From NCBI GenBank assembly GCA_945870465.1, contig CAMBSS010000078.1, forward strand, positions 1 through 19,705: a stretch of DNA of 19,705 bases, given 5' to 3'. The position numbers and the translations under genes are program-made. This stretch comes from Bordetella parapertussis. GTDB lineage: Bacteria > Pseudomonadota > Gammaproteobacteria > Burkholderiales > SG8-41. The notes below the pieces were generated by a model. The model had not been told where the DNA came from. It saw only the letters and a list, made by a program, of their open reading frames with translations, and searched no databases. Positions 7,097 to 14,132 of this stretch are shown here, piece after piece. The number at the start of each line of letters is the position of its first letter. Position 1 is the first letter of the stretch.

Positions 7097-8088
7097 ATTG
7101 CGATGGAACGCCGGGTCTGGATGGATTCGAGTACCGCGCTGGCGAGTTCGATCCCGCGTATGCCGTCTTCCCCCGACGCCAGCACGCCGGGCCCGCCCCT
7201 GACCTCGCGGGAGAACGCCTCGATTTCGCGCTCATAGTTAGCAGTTGCCGCATACCGCTCTTCGACCGTAGCCGGGCCGGTCTTGATGGTCAGCACGTGT
7301 TCGGCCTCCCAACGCAGCGCGGAAGTTTCCAGCATCCCTGTCGTGCCCTGCACGCGCAGATCGTTACCGGCATATGCGATTTCGCGGCTCGCGCGCACCA
7401 CGACATGGCAATCGGCGCCCAGCATGCCGAGGATGGCAACGGTATCGTCCGCCTTGCCCAGCCGGCGGTCGGGATGCGAGTAGGCCGACAATTCGCGGAT
7501 TTTCAAACCAGTCAGCCACTCCACCTGGTCAAACAGGTGGACGGCGACGTCGAACAGCACGCCGCCCTGGCGCGGGTCATCGCGCCACGCCCCATGCTGC
7601 CGCAGCGGCGCGATGCGCTCGAACATTACCGCACGTAGTTCACCGAGCGCGCCAGACTGGATGATGGCACGCACGCGGCCGAGGATTTCCTCGAGCCGGA
7701 TCTGGAACGCGACTCTGAATATGACGCCGGCGGCACGGCAGGCGTCGACCATCTCGCGGCCATGTTCGACCGACAACGCCAGCGGCTTCTCGCACAGCAC
7801 GTGTTTGCCGGCGCGCGCCGCGGCCAGCACCATCCGGTGATGGTCGGCGTTCGGCGTGGCGATGAATATGGCCTCGACGTCGGGTGCGGCGGCGAGATCC
7901 TCGACGCTGGAATAGCAGTTCTTGATGCCGAACTGCTGCGCGAACGCGCGCGTCTTTTCCGGCGTGCTGCCGGTGCACCCGACCATGCGCGAATGCGCCG
8001 AACCCGCGATGGCGGGCGCAATCTGCTGCACGACTACGCCGCCGAGTCCGATTATTCCCCAGCGCACGGCGGATTCATTTTGCGGCAA
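7093..8088 (-). CDS. Gfo/Idh/MocA family NAD(P)-dependent oxidoreductase
   Basis: This 331-residue protein begins with a Rossmann fold: WGIIGLGGVV (10-19) is the dinucleotide-binding glycine motif, followed by the conserved ATPNADHH segment (77-84) and EKP (100-102). The C-terminal half has D180-x-x-x-H184 within GGVLFDVAVHLFD, the usual catalytic pair. Family members oxidise or reduce sugars, inositols or related polyols with NAD(P)H; the substrate here is unknown. The open frame extends far upstream, but the real start is a TTG at 8088, six bases after GAGGAGA; the longer reading is an artefact antisense to the deacetylase gene. It ends in a TTGA overlap with the DUF488 gene, forming a two-gene operon, and is divergent from the deacetylase pair. 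Confidence 0.9.
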   Translation of the reverse strand: MPQNESAVRWGIIGLGGVVVQQIAPAIAGSAHSRMVGCTGSTPEKTRAFAQQFGIKNCYSSVEDLAAAPDVEAIFIATPNADHHRMVLAAARAGKHVLCEKPLALSVEHGREMVDACRAAGVIFRVAFQIRLEEILGRVRAIIQSGALGELRAVMFERIAPLRQHGAWRDDPRQGGVLFDVAVHLFDQVEWLTGLKIRELSAYSHPDRRLGKADDTVAILGMLGADCHVVVRASREIAYAGNDLRVQGTTGMLETSALRWEAEHVLTIKTGPATVEERYAATANYEREIEAFSREVRGGPGVLASGEDGIRGIELASAVLESIQTRRSIAI

Positions 8089-8114
8089 GGCCCGTCTCCT
8101 CAAAGTTCGCTTCG

Positions 8115-8142
8115 AGTATAACAAGAAGACCATCACCGACAA
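8115..8142 (-). promoter_or_regulatory. Putative sigma70-type promoter for the oxidoreductase-DUF488 pair
   Basis: On the minus strand TTGTCG (8137-8142) and TATACT (8115-8120) are separated by 16 bases, matching the -35/-10 consensus at four and five of six positions. The -10 element lies 26 bases before the TTG start at 8088. The position in the 138-base divergent gap is sensible. A weaker plus-strand candidate for the deacetylases is TATATT at 8193-8198 with a poor -35. Confidence 0.45.
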
Positions 8143-8226
8143 GCTGCGGCCCCAATTGGCACGCCGCGCTTTTCCAGTGCGCGAGAATCGAGTATATTTC
8201 GGACATAGGGAGTGTCGCGAAAAATC

Positions 8227-9039
8227 ATGCAAGGCAAATACCGCTGGCCCGAAGGTGTGCGCTGCGTCGTCACGCTGACCGTGGATTTCGACGGCCCGTC
8301 GCACGAAACCGGGCGCCAGTTGACGCCACTGGGCGTCAATTCGCACGGCCGTTACTCGGGACGGCGCGGCGTCTACCGCTATCTCGACCTGTTCGAAAAG
8401 CACGGCATTCCCGGCACTTTCTACGTGCCCGGCTACGACGCCGAATGCTATCCGCAGGTGGTCAAAGACATCCACAGCCGCGGTTTTGAAGTCGGCGCCC
8501 ACGGCTATCTGCACGAAAGCTGGGACGTCGGCGCCGACGAGGAAATGCTGCTCAGAAAATCCGACAAAATTCTGAGCGATCTGCTCGGCACAAAACCGCT
8601 CGGCTGGCGCTCGCCGTCGGGCCGCAAGTCGGGACTCACGGTGCAGGTGCTGAAGGACCTCGGTTACATCTACGATTCGAGCGACAAGGACTATGACCTG
8701 CCCTACGTGGTGCGCGTAAATGGCAAGCCGGTCGAAGGCATGATGGAGCTGCCGAGCAGCGCGTTCAGCCTCGACGATTTCCCGTTCTACAAGTTCAGCA
8801 TGACGCCGCCTTCCGAAGTGCTCGCGCACTGGCAGCAGGAATTCGACACTCTGTACAACGAGAACGGCTATTTCATGCTGATGGTGCATCCGCGCAGCGG
8901 CTGGGGCTCGGGCACGCCGGCGCGGGCGCGCATCATGGAAGACATGATCCGTTACATCAAGGGCCACGCGGGCGTGCGTTTTTTCACCGTCGGCGGGCTC
9001 GCCCGCTGGTGTCTCGACAATCGCCAGCATTTTGACTGA
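8227..9039 (+). CDS. Polysaccharide deacetylase family protein (CE4/PuuE/PgdA-like), metal site intact
   Basis: This 270-residue NodB-type barrel protein belongs to the intracellular PgdA/allantoinase-like branch (no signal peptide). Motif 1 is D20-F-D22, motif 2 is H92-GYL-H96, motif 3 is WRSP with Arg128, and motif 5 is the MVHPR segment with His221. The Asp22/His92/His96 triad is the expected divalent-metal site, so hydrolysis of an acetamide, cyclic amide or ureide bond is plausible; polysaccharide is not a necessary substrate. The start is uncertain: the ATG at 8227 follows AGGGAG at a long 14-base distance, whereas an in-frame GTG at 8212 would add five residues. I prefer 8227 because the WPEG segment then sits near the N-terminus as in relatives. 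It is followed immediately by a paralogue. Confidence 0.87.
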   Translation: MQGKYRWPEGVRCVVTLTVDFDGPSHETGRQLTPLGVNSHGRYSGRRGVYRYLDLFEKHGIPGTFYVPGYDAECYPQVVKDIHSRGFEVGAHGYLHESWDVGADEEMLLRKSDKILSDLLGTKPLGWRSPSGRKSGLTVQVLKDLGYIYDSSDKDYDLPYVVRVNGKPVEGMMELPSSAFSLDDFPFYKFSMTPPSEVLAHWQQEFDTLYNENGYFMLMVHPRSGWGSGTPARARIMEDMIRYIKGHAGVRFFTVGGLARWCLDNRQHFD

Positions 9040-9046
9040 GGCCGCG

Positions 9047-9904
9047 GTGACGACGAAATCGATGTGGCCGCAGGGCAAAACGTGCGCCGTGATGGTGACG
9101 GTGAACTTCGATGCCGAAGCCGTCGACCTGCACGAAACCAAACCCGAAAACCTCTACGGCAAGTACTCGTACGGCCGCTACGGCATGCGCGCCGGCGTTT
9201 GGCGGTTGTTGGACGTGCTGCGCGGCCAGAACATCAAGGCCACTTTTTTCGTGCCAGCGTTCGACGCGGAAAACAACCCCGCTGCTGTCGCCGCGATCCA
9301 AAAGGACGGCCATGAAATCGGCGCGCGCGGCTATGCGTTCGAAGACCACAGCAAGCTCGGCGCGCAGGAACGCGCAATACTCGAACGCGCGCACAAAGCG
9401 CTGACCACAATCACCGGCACGGCACCGGTCGGCTGGCGCGCACCGTTTGGCCTGCTGACGCGGGACACTTTCGGCCACCTCGCCGATCTCGGCTATCTCT
9501 ACGACAGCAGCTTCCAGGACGACGATTATCCGTACGTGGTCGATTGCGCAGCGGGTAAACAGCTGGTGGAACTGCCGACCTTCGAAGCGCTCACAGATGC
9601 TACTTTCTACAATCCGCGCCATTCGCATATCCGCGCGCTGAAAGTCTGGAAAGAAGAATTCGACGCCATGTACAGCGCCGGGCACTGCGTGAATCTCACG
9701 CTGCATCCGCGCGGGGATTACGGCTCAGGCCGCGCGGCGCGGGCGCGCGCCGTGGATGAATTCATCACCTATATGGCCCGTCATCCGGGTGTTTATTTCG
9801 CGACCTGCCGCGAACTTGCCGGCTGGTGGAAGAAAGAGCATCCCGAGGCCGAGCCGTTCGGCGCGAACCTGGTTCCTTTCGACGCGCGCCTCGCGCGCGG
9901 GTAA
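9047..9904 (+). CDS. Polysaccharide deacetylase-fold paralogue lacking the metal-binding histidines
   Basis: This 285-residue protein is homologous along its length to the preceding gene product: VNFDAE (18-23), GRYGMRAGV, ATFFVPAFDAE (65-75), GWRAP (129-133), LGYLYDSS, and TLHPRGDYGSG (218-228). However, motif 1 is N20-F-D22 instead of D-F-D, and motif 2 is R94-GYA-F98 instead of H-GYL-H, so the usual metal site is gone while Arg131 and His220 remain. It could be a metal-independent hydrolase, as reported for PuuE-type allantoinase, or a non-catalytic partner of its neighbour. The start is chosen at GTG 9047 with GAGG five bases upstream; TTG at 9032, overlapping the previous stop, and ATG at 9062 are alternatives. 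The seven-base gap indicates one transcript. A short C-terminal extension follows the conserved domain. Confidence 0.86.
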   Translation: MTTKSMWPQGKTCAVMVTVNFDAEAVDLHETKPENLYGKYSYGRYGMRAGVWRLLDVLRGQNIKATFFVPAFDAENNPAAVAAIQKDGHEIGARGYAFEDHSKLGAQERAILERAHKALTTITGTAPVGWRAPFGLLTRDTFGHLADLGYLYDSSFQDDDYPYVVDCAAGKQLVELPTFEALTDATFYNPRHSHIRALKVWKEEFDAMYSAGHCVNLTLHPRGDYGSGRAARARAVDEFITYMARHPGVYFATCRELAGWWKKEHPEAEPFGANLVPFDARLARG

Positions 9905-9908
9905 AAGA

Positions 9909-9926
9909 GCACGGCTTACGCCGTGC
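9909..9926 (-). terminator. Intrinsic-type terminator at convergent gene ends
   Basis: GCACGGC-TTAC-GCCGTGC is a perfect 7-base stem with a four-base loop. Read on the minus strand it is followed by TCTTTTA, giving a short U-tract, so it should terminate the M15 peptidase transcript. The TAA stop codon of that gene lies in the loop (9916-9918). On the plus strand no T-tract follows, but it sits five bases after the stop of the second deacetylase. Confidence 0.65.
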
Positions 9927-10605
9927 CCGCCGGCGTGGAGATATTGGCCACGTAAATGCGGTAAATATCCTGCAGCCGCGCCAGCACCTCGTCTTTACCC
10001 AACACGTCGCTGTTGCGCACCGTTGCTGCTACCAGTTCCGGCGTTAGCAGCCGTAGTGCCACGGACGCTGTCGGCGCATGGCTCAAATGCCACGGTTCCG
10101 CATTGACGCCGCCTCGGAATTCCGCGTACGGCCTGAAAAAATCGAAACGTTCTATGTTTTCATCTAGCCACGTGTTGAGCCGGTGAAATACCCCGCCCGC
10201 CGCGTACTCTTCGGGCAAGAGCCGGTAATGGTAATTTTCGGGCATGGCTGCGCGGTCTATCACGTCGATGTCGGTGCCCCAGTGGTGGCGGCTGGCGCCC
10301 GGCAGCGCGCTCCAGCACAGGATGCCCTCGATGAGTTCGCCGGCGTCCAGGCTGGCGTTATCGCGCACGTTGCCCGCCGCGTCGTAGAGCGGGCGCTCGC
10401 CGCGGTATTTCATGTTCCAGATGCGCAGCTGCGCCGCGAAATCGCGAAAGCCGCTTGCTCTCTGCACGTCGATGCCGGCTTCGGCCGCCGCGGCCTTGAG
10501 CGCGAGAAACGGCTCCAGCACGCGTTGATGTATCGCGGCGCCGAGATCATCGCGCTGCACGACGTGGGTGGCCGCGCGGCCGGTCAGTTCGAGATCGTTG
10601 AACAT
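9916..10605 (-). CDS. M15 family metallopeptidase (VanY-type D-Ala-D-Ala carboxypeptidase-like)
   Basis: This 229-residue protein has the VanY-like zinc peptidase motifs: SGFRDFAAQLRIWN (51-64), S105-R-H107-HW-G110-TDI-D114 (the SxHxxGxxxD zinc motif, His107 and Asp114 as ligands), and E170-PW-H173 with Glu170 as catalytic base and His173 as third ligand. Members cleave D-Ala-D-Ala or L-Ala-D-Glu-type peptide bonds in cell-wall peptides. No signal peptide or membrane anchor is visible, which would leave it cytoplasmic, perhaps acting on recycled muropeptides, unless exported by another route (inference). The ATG start has no good ribosome binding site, and I saw no convincing upstream alternative. 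It ends at a hairpin shared with the convergent deacetylase gene and lies downstream of the rplQ terminator. Confidence 0.86.
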   Translation of the reverse strand: MFNDLELTGRAATHVVQRDDLGAAIHQRVLEPFLALKAAAAEAGIDVQRASGFRDFAAQLRIWNMKYRGERPLYDAAGNVRDNASLDAGELIEGILCWSALPGASRHHWGTDIDVIDRAAMPENYHYRLLPEEYAAGGVFHRLNTWLDENIERFDFFRPYAEFRGGVNAEPWHLSHAPTASVALRLLTPELVAATVRNSDVLGKDEVLARLQDIYRIYVANISTPAGTA

Positions 10606-10637
10606 GTGGGGATTCTAACCTGCCAGTCGCGTACAAG

Positions 10638-10665
10638 AAAAAAGCCGGCACAAGGCCGGCTTTTT
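10638..10665 (-). terminator. Strong intrinsic terminator of the spc/alpha ribosomal operon
   Basis: Read on the minus strand, GCCGGC-CTTGT-GCCGGC is followed by six T residues; with the flanking A/T tracts the stem extends to 11 pairs (AAAAAGCCGGC at 10639-10649 against 10655-10665). It lies about 20 bases after the rplQ stop. It would also work on the plus strand, but the gene on its other side, the M15 peptidase, is on the minus strand as well, so it separates that gene from the ribosomal operon. Confidence 0.92.
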
Positions 10666-10684
10666 GAATGGTGCCGTTTTTTTA

Positions 10685-11089
10685 TTATGCCGCCTTGGCA
10701 GGCGCTTCTTCTTTTTTATCCTCGCTGACCTCAGGGCGGTCGATCAACTCCACTACCGCCATGGGCGCGTTATCCCCCTTGCGAAACCCGAATTTCAGTA
10801 TGCGCAGATAGCCGCCGTTGCGCTTGGCATAGCGCGGGCCGAGCTCGCCGAACAGTTTGGTCACGATCTCGCGGTCGCGCAGGCGGTCGAATGCGAGCCG
10901 GCGGTTGGCGAGCGAAGGCGATTTGCCGAGTGTGAGCAACGGCTCCGCAACACGGCGCAGTTCCTTCGCTTTGGGCAACGTCGTCTTGATGACTTCATGC
11001 CGCAAGAGCGACACGGTCATGTTGCGCAGCATGGCCAGACGATGGCTGCTGGTGCGGTTGAGTTTTCTTAAGCCTAAACGGTGACGCAT
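10685..11089 (-). CDS. rplQ: 50S ribosomal protein L17 (bL17)
   Basis: This 134-residue protein matches L17 throughout: [20 protein letters not shown] at the N-terminus, the [13 protein letters not shown] segment and [24 protein letters not shown] near the end. It is part of the large subunit near the exit-tunnel face. The charged Ala/Lys/Glu tail (last 15 residues) is common in betaproteobacterial L17. It is the last gene of the alpha operon, separated from rpoA by a 97-base spacer containing a hairpin, and followed by a strong terminator. Start: ATG with AAAGGA upstream. Confidence 0.98.
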   Translation of the reverse strand: MRHRLGLRKLNRTSSHRLAMLRNMTVSLLRHEVIKTTLPKAKELRRVAEPLLTLGKSPSLANRRLAFDRLRDREIVTKLFGELGPRYAKRNGGYLRILKFGFRKGDNAPMAVVELIDRPEVSEDKKEEAPAKAA

Positions 11090-11109
11090 GATAAATCCTT
11101 TGTCGCGCC

Positions 11110-11131
11110 GGTTTCAGGATCTTCCGAAACC
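11110..11131 (-). other. Intercistronic hairpin between rpoA and rplQ
   Basis: GGTTTC and GAAACC arms with an inner GG/CC pair and one bulged A form an 8-pair stem with a five-base loop. It lies about 20 bases before the rplQ start, in the only long spacer between rpsM and rplQ. There is no following U-tract, so it is more likely an RNA-processing or translation-modulating structure than a terminator (inference). Confidence 0.4.
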
Positions 11132-11186
11132 AGCCTTGCTTAGAGGAGCGCGAGGAGATGTTTCCCCTCGTTTTGTAAAACTATTG

Positions 11187-12182
11187 TCAGACCTTTTCGA
11201 GGCCGACCGGCGGCCAGTTTTCGAGCCGCATGCCGAGCGTGAGTCCGCGCGACGCGAGCACTTCCTTGATTTCGTTCAGCGATTTGCGGCCGAGGTTCGG
11301 CGTCTTCAGCAATTCGTTTTCGGAGCGCTGAATCAGGTCGCCGATGTAATAGATGTTTTCCGCCTTGAGGCAGTTCGCCGAACGCACCGTCAGTTCGAGG
11401 TCGTCTACAGGGCGCAGCAGGATGGGATCGATCTGCTGGGCTTTCGGCTGCTCGATTTGTACCGGCGTGCCTTTGAGGTCGGCGAACACCACCAGTTGAT
11501 CGACCAGGATGCGCGCCGCGTAGCGGATCGCTTCTTCCGGCTCAATAGCACCGTTGGTTTCGATGTCGACGATCAGCTTGTCGAGGTCGGTGCGCTGTTC
11601 GACGCGCGCCGAATCGACCTGGTAGCTGACGCGGCGCACCGGGCTGTACGAAGCGTCGAGCACGATGCTGCCGACTGCGCGGCTGACCGCGCCTTCGATC
11701 TGTTCGCCGCGGCTGGTCCGCACGGCACCGGGCACGTAGCCGCGGCCGTGTTCTACCTTGATCTGCATGTCGAGCTTGCCGCCGGCCGTCAGATGCGCGA
11801 TAACGTGATCGGGATTGACGATTTCTACGTCGTGCATCGGCTCGATGTCGCCCGCGGTCACGACGCCTTCGCCCTGCTTCTTGAGCGTCAGTTCGGCTTC
11901 TTCGCGGTTGTGCAGTTTCAGCACGATGCCTTTGAGATTCAACAGGATGTCGACCACGTCTTCCTGCACGCCGTCGATGGTCGAATATTCGTGCAGCACG
12001 CCGCTCATCTTGACTTCGGTCGCGGCGAAACCCGGCATCGAAGACAGCAGGATGCGGCGCAGCGCGTTGCCGAGCGTGTGGCCGTAGCCGCGCTCGAATG
12101 GTTCCATCGTGACCTTGGCGTGGAACGGCGAAATGTTCTGCACGTCGATGATGCGAGGCTTAAGAAAAGTGCTGCTGGGCAT
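11187..12182 (-). CDS. rpoA: DNA-directed RNA polymerase subunit alpha
   Basis: This 331-residue alpha subunit has both domains. The N-terminal assembly domain (about 1-235) contains [18 protein letters not shown] (26-43) and the [23 protein letters not shown] region. The C-terminal DNA- and activator-binding domain (about 250-331) contains R267, N270 and C271, corresponding to E. coli R265, N268 and C269 for UP-element contact, and ends [16 protein letters not shown]. It dimerises to nucleate polymerase assembly. Start: ATG preceded by AGAGGA. It lies 18 bases after rpsD, within the alpha operon, where S4 is the usual autoregulator in E. coli. Confidence 0.99.
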   Translation of the reverse strand: MPSSTFLKPRIIDVQNISPFHAKVTMEPFERGYGHTLGNALRRILLSSMPGFAATEVKMSGVLHEYSTIDGVQEDVVDILLNLKGIVLKLHNREEAELTLKKQGEGVVTAGDIEPMHDVEIVNPDHVIAHLTAGGKLDMQIKVEHGRGYVPGAVRTSRGEQIEGAVSRAVGSIVLDASYSPVRRVSYQVDSARVEQRTDLDKLIVDIETNGAIEPEEAIRYAARILVDQLVVFADLKGTPVQIEQPKAQQIDPILLRPVDDLELTVRSANCLKAENIYYIGDLIQRSENELLKTPNLGRKSLNEIKEVLASRGLTLGMRLENWPPVGLEKV

Positions 12183-12200
12183 GGCTTAATCCTCTGGCAA

Positions 12201-12827
12201 TTATTTGGAGTAAAGCTCGACCACCAGTGATTCATTGATGGTGGAGGGCAGATCGCTGCGTTGCGGCATGGTCTTGAACGTGCCTTTGAACGCGGCAGTG
12301 TCGACTTCCAGCCATTCCGGATAACCGCGGCCGGAGGTGGCTTCGAGGGCGGCCTTGATGCGCAGATGTTCCTTGGCTTTGGCTGCGACTTCGACCACGT
12401 CGCCCGGGCGCAGCTGGTAGGACGGAATATTCACGCGCTTGCCGTTCACCAGGATGCCGTTGTGCCGCACGATCTGGCGGGCTTCGGAACGTGACGCGCC
12501 GAAACCCATTTTGAACGTGATGTTGTCGAGGCGCGATTCCAGCATCTGCAGCAGCGTCTCGCCGGTGATGCCTTTCTTCTGTTCCGCGCGATGGTACGTA
12601 TTGCGAAACTGGCGCTCAAGCAGGCCGTAAATGCGGCGCAGCTTCTGCTTCTCGCGCAGCTGCACGCCGTAGCCGGACAGGCGGCTGTTCTTCTGGCCGT
12701 GCTGGCCCGGCGGGTAGTTGCGGCGCTCGATCGCGCACTTGTCGGTAAAGCACTTGTCGCCCTTGAGGAATAGCTTCTCGCCCTCGCGGCGGCACTGGCG
12801 GCATTTTGCGTCTAGATTTCTGGCCAC
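12201..12827 (-). CDS. rpsD: 30S ribosomal protein S4 (uS4), zinc-type (C+) form
   Basis: This 208-residue S4 binds 16S rRNA early in small-subunit assembly. The N-terminus has Cys9, Cys12, Cys26 and Cys31 in a CxxC...C....C arrangement, a zinc-binding form; E. coli S4 and, to my recollection, Burkholderia/Bordetella S4 lack most of these cysteines. The S4 RNA-binding domain follows at about 98-160 ([21 protein letters not shown] and [10 protein letters not shown]). The C-terminus [11 protein letters not shown] is standard. The start codon is GTG at 12827, preceded by TAAGGAGA seven bases away; this ribosome binding site overlaps the rpsK stop codon, suggesting coupled translation. Confidence 0.98.
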   Translation of the reverse strand: MARNLDAKCRQCRREGEKLFLKGDKCFTDKCAIERRNYPPGQHGQKNSRLSGYGVQLREKQKLRRIYGLLERQFRNTYHRAEQKKGITGETLLQMLESRLDNITFKMGFGASRSEARQIVRHNGILVNGKRVNIPSYQLRPGDVVEVAAKAKEHLRIKAALEATSGRGYPEWLEVDTAAFKGTFKTMPQRSDLPSTINESLVVELYSK

Positions 12828-12839
12828 AGCCGGTTCTCC

Positions 12840-13229
12840 TTAGATGCGACGCCGCTTCGGCGCGCGGCATCCGTTGTGCGGGACGGGCGTGACGTCGGCG
12901 ATGCTGGTGATCTTGAAGCCAAGTGCATTCAAAGCGCGCATGGCGGATTCGCGTCCCGGGCCCGGGCCCTTGATGCGGACTTCGAGGTTCTTGACGCCGC
13001 ATTCCTGCGCCAGCTTGCCCGCTTGTTCGCCGGCGATCTGCGCCGCGAACGGCGTCGATTTGCGTGAACCCTTGAAGCCGGCCGAGCCGCTGGTCGCCCA
13101 TGACAGGGCGTTGCCTTGGCGGTCGGTGATGGTGATGACGGTGTTGTTGAAGGACGCATGAATGTGCGCGATGCCTTCCGCGACATTCTTTTTGACCTTC
13201 TTGCGAACCCGTGTATTTGCCTTAGCCAT
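12840..13229 (-). CDS. rpsK: 30S ribosomal protein S11 (uS11)
   Basis: This 129-residue protein carries S11 hallmarks: [17 protein letters not shown] (about 20-36), [24 protein letters not shown], and the C-terminal [16 protein letters not shown]. It contacts 16S rRNA at the platform near the Shine-Dalgarno/anti-Shine-Dalgarno duplex. Length matches E. coli S11 exactly. Start: ATG with GCGGAAAG upstream. It lies 30 bases after rpsM, and its stop codon overlaps the ribosome binding site of rpsD. Confidence 0.99.
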   Translation of the reverse strand: MAKANTRVRKKVKKNVAEGIAHIHASFNNTVITITDRQGNALSWATSGSAGFKGSRKSTPFAAQIAGEQAGKLAQECGVKNLEVRIKGPGPGRESAMRALNALGFKITSIADVTPVPHNGCRAPKRRRI

Positions 13230-13259
13230 TGAATATGCTTTCCGCTAGTAATCTGTCGA

Positions 13260-13637
13260 TCAGGCCGAGACGGCTTTCTGGAGCTTCACCGCTGCTTTAC
13301 GCGGCCCCTTGCGCGTACGCGCGTTGGTGCGCGTGCGCTGCCCGCGCACCGGCAGGCCGCGGCGATGCCGCAACCCGCGCCAGGTGCCGAGGTCCATCAG
13401 ACGCTTGATGTTCATCGAAACTTCGCGCCGCAAATCGCCTTCGATGGCAAATTTTGCAACCTGCTCGCGCAGCTTCTCCATGTCGGTATCCGACAGGTCC
13501 TTGACCTTGGTCGTGTGCTGAATGCCGGCCGACGAACAGATCGCGCGCGCGCGGCTGCGACCGACGCCGTAAATCGCCGTCAATGCGATTTCCGCGTGCT
13601 GATGATTCGGAATGTTTACCCCACCAATACGGGCCAT
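13260..13637 (-). CDS. rpsM: 30S ribosomal protein S13 (uS13)
   Basis: This 125-residue protein matches S13: [73 protein letters not shown] and a basic C-terminal tail that reaches the decoding centre. In E. coli it is the first gene of the alpha operon, and here too a promoter-like sequence precedes it. Start: ATG with AAGGTAG upstream. The tail is slightly longer than in E. coli (118 residues). Confidence 0.99.
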   Translation of the reverse strand: MARIGGVNIPNHQHAEIALTAIYGVGRSRARAICSSAGIQHTTKVKDLSDTDMEKLREQVAKFAIEGDLRREVSMNIKRLMDLGTWRGLRHRRGLPVRGQRTRTNARTRKGPRKAAVKLQKAVSA

Positions 13638-13700
13638 ATGTTTCTACCTTGTATACAAAAAGCGTGCGCTGAAACGTTTGCCAAAAATTGAAAGCCGGCG

Positions 13701-13729
13701 ATTATAACCTGTTAATTTGCCTCAGTAAA
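13701..13729 (-). promoter_or_regulatory. Sigma70-type promoter for the alpha operon (rpsM-rplQ)
   Basis: On the minus strand TTTACT (13724-13729) and a perfect TATAAT (13701-13706) are separated by 17 bases. The predicted start, near 13694, gives a leader of about 57 bases before rpsM. It lies in the 138-base gap between rpmJ and rpsM, the only sizeable break in the ribosomal cluster. The surrounding sequence is clearly more AT-rich than the genes. In E. coli an S4-binding leader pseudoknot regulates rpsM; I could not identify an equivalent fold by eye. Confidence 0.75.
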
Positions 13730-13775
13730 TGCAAAATTCTCCGGTTTTAACCGTGGCGCTGTGCAATTACGCCGA

Positions 13776-13889
13776 TCATCCCTGGCGCTGTTTATGCCGC
13801 GGATCCTTGCAAATGACGCGCACCACCCGCTTCCTGCGGATGATCTTGCAGTTGCGGCATATCTTCTTCACCGAAGCCAGTACTTTCAT
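13776..13889 (-). CDS. rpmJ: 50S ribosomal protein L36 (bL36), zinc-type
   Basis: This short gene encodes 37 residues read from ATG at 13889: [14 protein letters not shown] at the start and DPRHKQRQG at the end. Cys11, Cys14, Cys27 and His32 form the zinc-ribbon ligand set of the C+ form of L36. The length is typical (37-38). GAGCGAAA just upstream can serve as the ribosome binding site. It lies 24 bases after infA and before the alpha-operon promoter gap, as in other betaproteobacteria. Confidence 0.97.
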   Translation of the reverse strand: MKVLASVKKICRNCKIIRRKRVVRVICKDPRHKQRQG

Positions 13890-13913
13890 GTTTCGCTCCT
13901 TAAACCTGCTGCC

Positions 13914-14132
13914 TTACTTGGCGCGGAATGTGATCCGGCACCGTGTCAAATCGTACGGCGAGACTTCCACCGTTACCTTGTCGCCGGGCAGGATGCGGAT
14001 GTAGTGCATGCGCATCTTGCCGGAAATATGGCCGAGAACCGTGTGGCCGTTTTCCAGCTTTACCCGGAATGTTGCGTTGGGCAGGGTCTCCACGATCGAA
14101 CCCTGCATTTCTATGGTCTCTTCTTTCGCCAT
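13914..14132 (-). CDS. infA: Translation initiation factor IF-1
   Basis: This 72-residue protein is a single S1/OB-fold domain: [49 protein letters not shown] and [11 protein letters not shown]-1 binds the A site of the 30S subunit with IF-2 and IF-3. Its ATG shares a base with the TAA of secY (TAATG), giving tight translational coupling. The infA position between secY and rpmJ is typical for beta- and many other bacteria, whereas in E. coli infA is elsewhere. Length is exactly that of the family. Confidence 0.98.
   Translation of the reverse strand: MAKEETIEMQGSIVETLPNATFRVKLENGHTVLGHISGKMRMHYIRILPGDKVTVEVSPYDLTRCRITFRAK

Noticed and set aside
8089..9141. N-terminal 351-codon extension of the Gfo/Idh/MocA frame
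   Set aside because: It is antisense to the first deacetylase gene, resembles no domain, and a TTG with a strong ribosome binding site at 8088 gives the normal family length.
11088..12230. Open frame of 380 codons on the plus strand opposite rpoA
   Set aside because: It mirrors the codon pattern of rpoA; composition is typical of an antisense shadow, with no start signal.
13741..13753. CGGTT-TT-AACCG palindrome just after rpmJ as a terminator of the spc operon
   Set aside because: The stem is only five pairs with a two-base loop and a short, displaced T-run; too weak to call a terminator.
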